Of a stretch of DNA of 64,000 bases, positions 59,736 through 64,000 are shown piece by piece. The DNA comes from Nocardia donostiensis (lineage in GTDB: Bacteria > Actinomycetota > Actinomycetes > Mycobacteriales > Mycobacteriaceae), in assembly GCF_002081715.1 (NCBI RefSeq), contig NZ_MUKP01000032.1, positions 1 to 64,000 of the forward strand. The letters are read 5' to 3'. The position numbers and the translations under genes were made by a program. Positions within the stretch are counted from its first letter, which is position 1. Each line of letters opens with the position of its first letter. The notes below the pieces were generated by a model. That model searched no databases and had not been told where the DNA came from. It saw nothing but the letters and a program-made list of their open reading frames with translations.

Positions 59736-60654
59736 CGCGCAGGACGTCCAGTGCGTGCGTCAGGTCGGCCGGGTATTCGCTGGTGATCTCCAGATAGCGG
59801 CCGTCGGCAGGATGCTGGAACCCCAGCGACCGCGCGTGCAGCCACTGCCGGGTCAAACCGAGCCGTTCGGCGAGGCGCGGGTCCGCCCCATAGGTGAGGT
59901 CACCGCAGCAGGGGTGGCGGATCGCAGAGAAATGCACCCGGATCTGGTGGGTGCGGCCGGTTTCGAGGTGGATATCGAGCAGGCTCGCCGCCTGGAACGC
60001 CTCGACGGTGTCGTAGTGGGTGATGCTGGGGCGGCCGTCGGCGGTGACCGCGAACTTCCATTCGTTGCCCCGGGCGCGGCCGATGGGAGCGTCGATGGTG
60101 CCGCTGCTGGGGTCCGGGTGGCCTTGCACCAGCGCGTGGTACCGCTTGTCGACGGTGCGCTGTTTGAACGCGCGTTTGAGCATTGTGTACGCGTGCTCGG
60201 ACTGGGCGACCACCATCACCCCGGAGGTGCCCACGTCGAGGCGGTGCACGATGCCCTGCCGTTCGTGCGCCCCCGACGTCGAGATCCGATACCCGGCGGC
60301 GGCCAGCCCGCCGACCACCGTCGGCCCGGTCCAGCCGACACCGGTGTGCGCGGCGACCCCCACCGGTTTGTCGACGGCGACGATATCGTCGTCGGCGTAC
60401 AGGATTTTCATCCCTTCCACCGGTTCGGCTTCGATGGTGAGCTCGCGTTTCGGTTCCGGGAAGACCACTTCCAGCCAGGCGCCCGCGGTCAGCCGGTCGG
60501 ATTTACCGGCGGCAACGCCGTCGAGCTGTACCGAACCCTCCTCGGCCAGCGCGGCCACCGCGGTCCGCGACAGCCCGAGCAGCCGGGACAGGCCGGTATC
60601 CACCCGCATTCCGTCCAGCCCGTCCGGGACGGGCATGGTCCTGGTCTCTCTCAA
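59728..60654 (-). CDS. rluD: 23S rRNA pseudouridine synthase, RluD family
   Basis: 308 residues. An S4 RNA-binding domain (GMRVDTGLSRLLGLSRTAV) is followed by the pseudouridine synthase core; the catalytic Asp is in HRLDVGTSGVMVVA. HQIRVHFSAIRHP and GDLTYG are further signatures. RluD modifies helix 69 of 23S rRNA. TTG 60654 is supported by an AAGGAGAG ribosome site 6 nt upstream and overlaps the lspA stop (TTGA); ATG 60636 is the alternative. Confidence 0.93.
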   Translation of the reverse strand: MRETRTMPVPDGLDGMRVDTGLSRLLGLSRTAVAALAEEGSVQLDGVAAGKSDRLTAGAWLEVVFPEPKRELTIEAEPVEGMKILYADDDIVAVDKPVGVAAHTGVGWTGPTVVGGLAAAGYRISTSGAHERQGIVHRLDVGTSGVMVVAQSEHAYTMLKRAFKQRTVDKRYHALVQGHPDPSSGTIDAPIGRARGNEWKFAVTADGRPSITHYDTVEAFQAASLLDIHLETGRTHQIRVHFSAIRHPCCGDLTYGADPRLAERLGLTRQWLHARSLGFQHPADGRYLEITSEYPADLTHALDVLRDA

Positions 60655-61364
60655 GCGGCGCTCTCCTTGCCGGTGTCGTGCCCGGTCGGCCGGTCGGTGC
60701 CGTTCCCGGTGCTGTTGTTGCCATCGTTGTCGGTGATGTCGGCGGGGCCGGTGCTACCGGAACCGGTATCGGCGGCGGCTGCGCTCTCGTCGCGGGTTTC
60801 GCTGTCGTTGCGCCCGGCCCGGGTGCCGTCGGGTTCGAAACCGAACACCGTCAGCACCACCAGCAGGATCGCCCCGCACACGATCGACGAATCCGCCACG
60901 TTGAACACCGGCCACCAGCCGACCGAGACGAAATCGACCACATGCCCCTGCAGCGGCCCCGGGGACCGGAACAACCGGTCCATCAGGTTGCCGAAAGCGC
61001 CGCCGAGCACCATGCCGAGCCCGATCGTCCACCACAGCGAACGCAGCGTCCGCCCGATCCGCAGCACCCCGATCACCACCGCCGCCGCGATCAACGTCAG
61101 CAGCCAGGTCATACCGGTGGCCATGGAAAAAGCCGCACCGGGGTTGCGCACCAGCGTGAGCCGCACCACGTCACCGATGATCGAAACCGGCTCACCCGGA
61201 GTGAGCCGGGCGACCGCGATCGTCTTGGTGAGCAGATCCAGCCCGAACAGTACTGCCGCGATGATCAGCAGCAGCCGCAACCGCTGTGGGGAACGTGGGG
61301 CCGCGGGCTGGTCGGCGGCGGTCTGCTCGGGCGGCGGCCGGTCGTCACTCACGCCGACCATCAT
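60651..61364 (-). CDS. lspA: Lipoprotein signal peptidase
   Basis: 237 residues. Signal peptidase II cleaving prolipoproteins before the lipid-modified Cys. The catalytic Asp pair lies in GNLMDRLFR and FNVADSSI; four membrane segments and VRNPGAAFSM are typical. The C terminus has an unusual ~60-residue hydrophilic tail rich in Thr, Asp, Asn and Gly. The start could be ATG 61364, ATG 61361 or GTG 61352. Several lipoproteins in this window would be its substrates. Confidence 0.92.
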   Translation of the reverse strand: MMVGVSDDRPPPEQTAADQPAAPRSPQRLRLLLIIAAVLFGLDLLTKTIAVARLTPGEPVSIIGDVVRLTLVRNPGAAFSMATGMTWLLTLIAAAVVIGVLRIGRTLRSLWWTIGLGMVLGGAFGNLMDRLFRSPGPLQGHVVDFVSVGWWPVFNVADSSIVCGAILLVVLTVFGFEPDGTRAGRNDSETRDESAAAADTGSGSTGPADITDNDGNNSTGNGTDRPTGHDTGKESAA

Positions 61365-61458
61365 CTCTCGAGCAGAGATCGGCCCGTTGCCGCGGTCTCC
61401 TCCGGCCTGCTGCCGCCGCCCGCATTCGATGTCTGAGCCTGTGCTCAGGAAGCGGTCG

Positions 61459-61471
61459 TACCCTGTTGCTC
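61459..61471 (+). promoter_or_regulatory. Leaderless -10 element of the 61472 lipoprotein gene
   Basis: TACCCT (61459-61464) lies 7 nt before GTG 61472, with no ribosome site. Confidence 0.5.
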
Positions 61472-62419
61472 GTGACGGTGTTGTCTTCTCCCCCTGTGCC
61501 CCGGATCACCCGCTCGGGGGTCCTGCTCATGGTGTTCGCGGTCGGGTTGTCCGCGTTCGGCGTCGGCTGCGCAGATCGCGGCGAAACCAGCGGTGAGGTC
61601 GACGGCGCCGAACCGCTCGGCATCGGCAGTGAGGTGACCGTGCCGATCGCGGCCGCGGTCGCGACAGTGGTGACGCCGGGCGCCGAACCCCGGTCGCTGC
61701 TGCGCCCCTCATACACCGAAGGCACCGCCCAGGAGGTGACGTTACGCACCGATCACAGCATTCAGCAGCAGATCGACGACCAACCGGTGCGTGATTTCTC
61801 CACCCCTGCCCTGACCATCCCGATGACCGCGCGTGCCGATATCGACGGCGTCGAACTCACCCTCGGCACGGTGACCACTCCCGATCCCGCACTGTCGGAG
61901 GCGCTGACCGCCGCCGACGGCTCGCACGCCGGTTTCCAGATGAGCGAACTCGGCGCCATCACCGCGCTGCGGCTGGCCCCGGCCCCCGACACTTCGAACT
62001 CCGCCCGGGCAGCCCTGGAGCAGGCGTTCTATCAGGCCGTCTACCGCTCGATCATGTTCCCGGACGAACCGGTCGGCGTGGGTGCGGTGTGGACGGTGCG
62101 CCAGGAAGTAGGCGGCGGCGTCACGCTCGATCAGGTGACCACGGCGACCTTGACCGAACGCGACGGCGACCGGCTCAGCATCCAGCTCGATGTTACCCAG
62201 ATGCCGAAATCGTCGACCTGGGATCTGCCCAACCAATCCGGCACCCTCGATATCGAGGACTACGCCATGCAGGGTACCGGCCGCATCACGGTCGACCTCG
62301 GGCTGCCACTGCCGGTGTCGGGTTCGATCGCGCTGGGCGGGCATCAGCACTACCGCGACCCGCGCACCGAGACCATGCTGCGCCAGACCATCGGCACCAA
62401 GGTGAGCTGGGGAGAATGA
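61472..62419 (+). CDS. Secreted lipoprotein of unknown function
   Basis: 315 residues. The signal peptide ends at the lipobox FGVGC, so the mature protein should be lipid-anchored. The rest is a beta-rich domain with VGVGAVWTVRQEVGGGVTLD and repeated Thr/Asp-rich strands, without cysteines in the mature part. I do not recognise the family. It is divergent from lspA and followed by the 62.4-62.6 kb repeat locus. Confidence 0.75.
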   Translation: MTVLSSPPVPRITRSGVLLMVFAVGLSAFGVGCADRGETSGEVDGAEPLGIGSEVTVPIAAAVATVVTPGAEPRSLLRPSYTEGTAQEVTLRTDHSIQQQIDDQPVRDFSTPALTIPMTARADIDGVELTLGTVTTPDPALSEALTAADGSHAGFQMSELGAITALRLAPAPDTSNSARAALEQAFYQAVYRSIMFPDEPVGVGAVWTVRQEVGGGVTLDQVTTATLTERDGDRLSIQLDVTQMPKSSTWDLPNQSGTLDIEDYAMQGTGRITVDLGLPLPVSGSIALGGHQHYRDPRTETMLRQTIGTKVSWGE

Positions 62420-62434
62420 ACCCGCGCTGTCAAA

Positions 62435-62580
62435 ACGCCTGGCCGGAGTGAATGCGGAGGTAGGCTCGAAACGCACGGCCGGGACGCGAGGCGGTAGATG
62501 GGTAGGCCGTGCGAAGGCAGAAGGTACACATCAAAGCGCATGGCCGGAGCGAATGTGGAGGTACGCCCGGTAACCGATCG
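62435..62580. repeat. Second locus of the dispersed intergenic repeat family (inverted)
   Basis: The exact reverse complement of the 13-kb core lies at 62536-62553, with a diverged copy at 62435-62452 about 101 bp away. The flanking GTACACATCAAAGC and GGCGGTAGATGGGTAGGC sequences correspond, inverted, to the linker and second block of the 13-kb array. Confidence 0.8.
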
Positions 62581-62598
62581 AGACCAGGAGGTCTTGTG

Positions 62599-63063
62599 AT
62601 GTCTGATGTCTCCCCTGTTCCCGAGGGCTATCCGTCTATTTCCGCGGGACTCGCGATCGACGGCGCGGCCGATGCGATCGAGTTCTACAAGAACGTTTTC
62701 GGCGCCACCGAACGCATGCGCATGCCCGGTCCGAACGGCACGATCATGCATTGCGAGCTATTGGTCGGCAATTCCGTGCTCATGCTCGGCGACCCCGCCC
62801 CCGATATCGGCTTCCGCGATCCGAAGGCCGTCGGCGGCACCCCGGTCAACCTGTACGTCTACGTCCCCGATGTGGATGCGGCGTTCTCTGCCGCGCTCGC
62901 CGCGGGCGCTACCCAGCTCACCGCGCCGGAAACCCAGTTCTACGGCGATCGCACCGGTTCCTTCATCGATCCCTGGGGGCACCAGTGGACGGTCGCCACC
63001 CATGTCGAAGACATCGAACCCGAGGAAATGCAACGGCGGATGGCGGAGATGTCCGGGGGCTGA
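62599..63063 (+). CDS. VOC/glyoxalase-fold protein (PhnB-like)
   Basis: 154 residues. A single VOC module pair: ISAGLAIDGAADAIEFYKNV, FGATERMRMPGPNGTIMHCE, MLGDPAPD, VYVPDVDAAFSAALAAGA and GDRTGSFIDPWGHQW. This is the PhnB/YdeM-like branch of the glyoxalase/bleomycin-resistance superfamily; substrate unknown. ATG 62599 follows AGGAGG (62586-62591). Confidence 0.85.
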   Translation: MSDVSPVPEGYPSISAGLAIDGAADAIEFYKNVFGATERMRMPGPNGTIMHCELLVGNSVLMLGDPAPDIGFRDPKAVGGTPVNLYVYVPDVDAAFSAALAAGATQLTAPETQFYGDRTGSFIDPWGHQWTVATHVEDIEPEEMQRRMAEMSGG

Positions 63064-63086
63064 ACCGCTCCCCCGCAGGCCTGCGC

Positions 63087-63123
63087 AACCGGACCCGATC
63101 CCCCTCACGGACCGGGTCCGGTT
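63087..63123 (+). terminator. Terminator-like hairpin after the VOC gene
   Basis: 11-bp perfect inverted repeat (63087-63097 and 63113-63123), 23 nt after the stop, with a weak T-tract. Confidence 0.65.
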
Positions 63124-63145
63124 CTCATATGGAATACCCGAGGGT

Positions 63146-63173
63146 GGCGGACCCGAACCGGTTCGGGTCCGCC
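63146..63173. repeat. 28-bp perfect palindrome
   Basis: GGCGGACCCGAACC followed directly by its exact reverse complement, with no spacer. It lies between two convergent genes and may act as a bidirectional terminator or protein-binding site. Confidence 0.7.
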
Positions 63174-63247
63174 GGAGTAGGAAGTATCGCCCCGCGGGCG
63201 TGCTTCTGACACAGGCTGCGCAGGGCCGTTGGCCGACCAGTCGTCGT

Positions 63248-63700
63248 TCAGCCCGTGTATTTGCTGACCGTGAACTCGACCGTTCCCGGTTCCGGCGTAT
63301 GTGATGCGCCGACGAGGACCGTGGCCACGAATCGGCCGATTCCCGGGCGGAACACCGACGACCGCCCGTCGTTCACCCAATGACCCGGCCCGTATGCGGT
63401 ACGGGTGATCGACCCCGTCTGCCCGGTGTCGAGATTGCGCCAGGTCAGTGTTACCGGCAGCGTGCACTGCCTGGTCCCGAACATGATCGTGGACAGCGTG
63501 AACAGCGCATGCTCCGGATAGGCGTCCCCTTGTACCGACGGCTGAACCTGTGCGATACAGGTGCCGTGCGCTAGTGCATACACCGTGGCGAACTCACCCC
63601 CATCGGCTGCCGCGGCGGCAGGCGCGGCGGTAGCAGTGAGCGCAGCGGCTGCGACGGCGGCTCCGGCGGGCAGGACGAGCGAGATCTTCGATGATGTCAT
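63248..63700 (-). CDS. Small secreted protein of unknown function
   Basis: 150 residues from ATG 63700, which has GAGGTGAGG upstream. An N-terminal signal peptide (SSKISLVLPAGAAVAAAALTAT then AAPAAAAA) is followed by a ~115-residue beta-rich domain with two cysteines (GTCIAQ and RQCTLP), probably disulfide-bonded. WVNDGRSSVFRPG and FVATVLVG are notable strands. I do not recognise the family. Confidence 0.75.
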   Translation of the reverse strand: MTSSKISLVLPAGAAVAAAALTATAAPAAAAADGGEFATVYALAHGTCIAQVQPSVQGDAYPEHALFTLSTIMFGTRQCTLPVTLTWRNLDTGQTGSITRTAYGPGHWVNDGRSSVFRPGIGRFVATVLVGASHTPEPGTVEFTVSKYTG

Positions 63701-63838
63701 CGCCTCACCTCGAGGTCGTGGGGTTGATGCCTGCCAGCATGCTGCGGGCCGCCCCTGTCTCGCGGGACCCGGCCCACCCGACACGCCGCCGAGCTGAGAC
63801 ATCCCCGAGCGAGGGCCGTCGTTGTCGGCGCCTGAGCC

Positions 63839-63844
63839 TAGAAT
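63839..63844 (+). promoter_or_regulatory. dnaE1 -10 element
   Basis: TAGAAT, about 45 nt before the dnaE1 start; no -35 at ideal spacing is clear. Confidence 0.45.
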
Positions 63845-63888
63845 CGCAGCACCAACCCCCGTCGAGACCTTTGGGAGGAAGGACCGTC

Positions 63889-64000
63889 TTGGCCGCCTCG
63901 TCCGGATCGTTCGTTCATCTGCACAACCACACCGAGTATTCGATGCTCGATGGTGCGGCCAAGATCTCGCCGTTGTTCGCGGAGGCGGAGCGGTTGGGGA
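63889..64000 (+). CDS. dnaE1: DNA polymerase III alpha subunit (5' end)
   Basis: The first ~37 residues of the replicative polymerase. The PHP-domain opening SFVHLHNHTEYSMLDGAAKI, with its HxHxxxS metal-binding motif, is unmistakable. TTG 63889 follows a GGGAGGAAGGA ribosome site. The rest lies beyond the window; position downstream of lspA-rluD matches dnaE1 of M. tuberculosis. Confidence 0.95.
   Translation, partial: MAASSGSFVHLHNHTEYSMLDGAAKISPLFAEAERLG

Overview
The window is GC-rich actinobacterial chromosome. Its gene content points to the mycolic-acid-bearing Mycobacteriales, most likely Nocardiaceae (Nocardia or a close relative). The evidence is an Emb-type arabinosyltransferase, the mannosyltransferase MptA, Wag31/DivIVA with SepF, a PknL-type kinase, a DinB1/DinX-type polymerase and the HEPN/DUF3040/MraZ neighbourhood. 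Gene order resembles two Mycobacterium tuberculosis blocks recalled from general knowledge: Rv2179c-Rv2144c (RNase AS, aroG, pknL, Rv2175c, mptA, idsA2, lppM, GNAT, DUF3040, then the division and cell-wall cluster) and Rv1536-Rv1547 (ileS, dinX, lspA, rluD, dnaE1). No phage, IS element, CRISPR array, rRNA or tRNA was recognised.

Layout. 1-6.3 kb: the 3' end of qcrB, RNase AS, class II DAHP synthase, a PknL-like kinase carrying four PASTA domains, and the Rv2175c-like DNA-binding protein. 6.3-19.2 kb: a mostly minus-strand carotenoid region (idsA/crtE, crtI, mptA, crtB, then GNAT, crtO, cruF, lppM and a GT2 gene), with metF on the plus strand. Together CrtO, CruF and the GT2 predict a ketolated, hydroxylated, glycosylated monocyclic carotenoid. 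19.4-20.4 kb: a HEPN protein and a DUF3040 membrane protein. 20.7-41.8 kb: a dense plus-strand dcw cluster (mraZ, rsmH, ftsL, pbpB, murE, murF, mraY, murD, ftsW, murG, murC, ftsQ, ftsZ, pgeF, yggS, sepF, yggT, wag31 and a small membrane protein), in which many junctions are ATGA or GTGA overlaps. 41.8-45.2 kb: ileS behind a T-box leader. 45.2-54.6 kb: a membrane-anchored Pro-rich protein, an NlpC/P60 hydrolase, a GalU-type enzyme, a DinB polymerase with an expanded linker, an MTB12-like lipoprotein and an Emb arabinosyltransferase. 54.5-64 kb: a tiny Phd/YefM antitoxin, RarD, a CtpE-like P-type ATPase, a PhzF-like protein, the lspA-rluD-hypothetical operon, a lipoprotein, a VOC protein, a secreted protein and the 5' end of dnaE1.

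Non-coding features of note are a dispersed intergenic repeat family near 13.1 and 62.5 kb, ten apparent leaderless promoters (TANNNT 6-8 nt before the start codon), a CRP-like palindrome before the NlpC/P60 gene, MraZ-box-like repeats inside the mraZ promoter, two mutually exclusive hairpins before the DUF3040 gene, and two coupled mini-ORFs between rsmH and ftsL. All assignments come from reading the sequence and translations; no database search was run.
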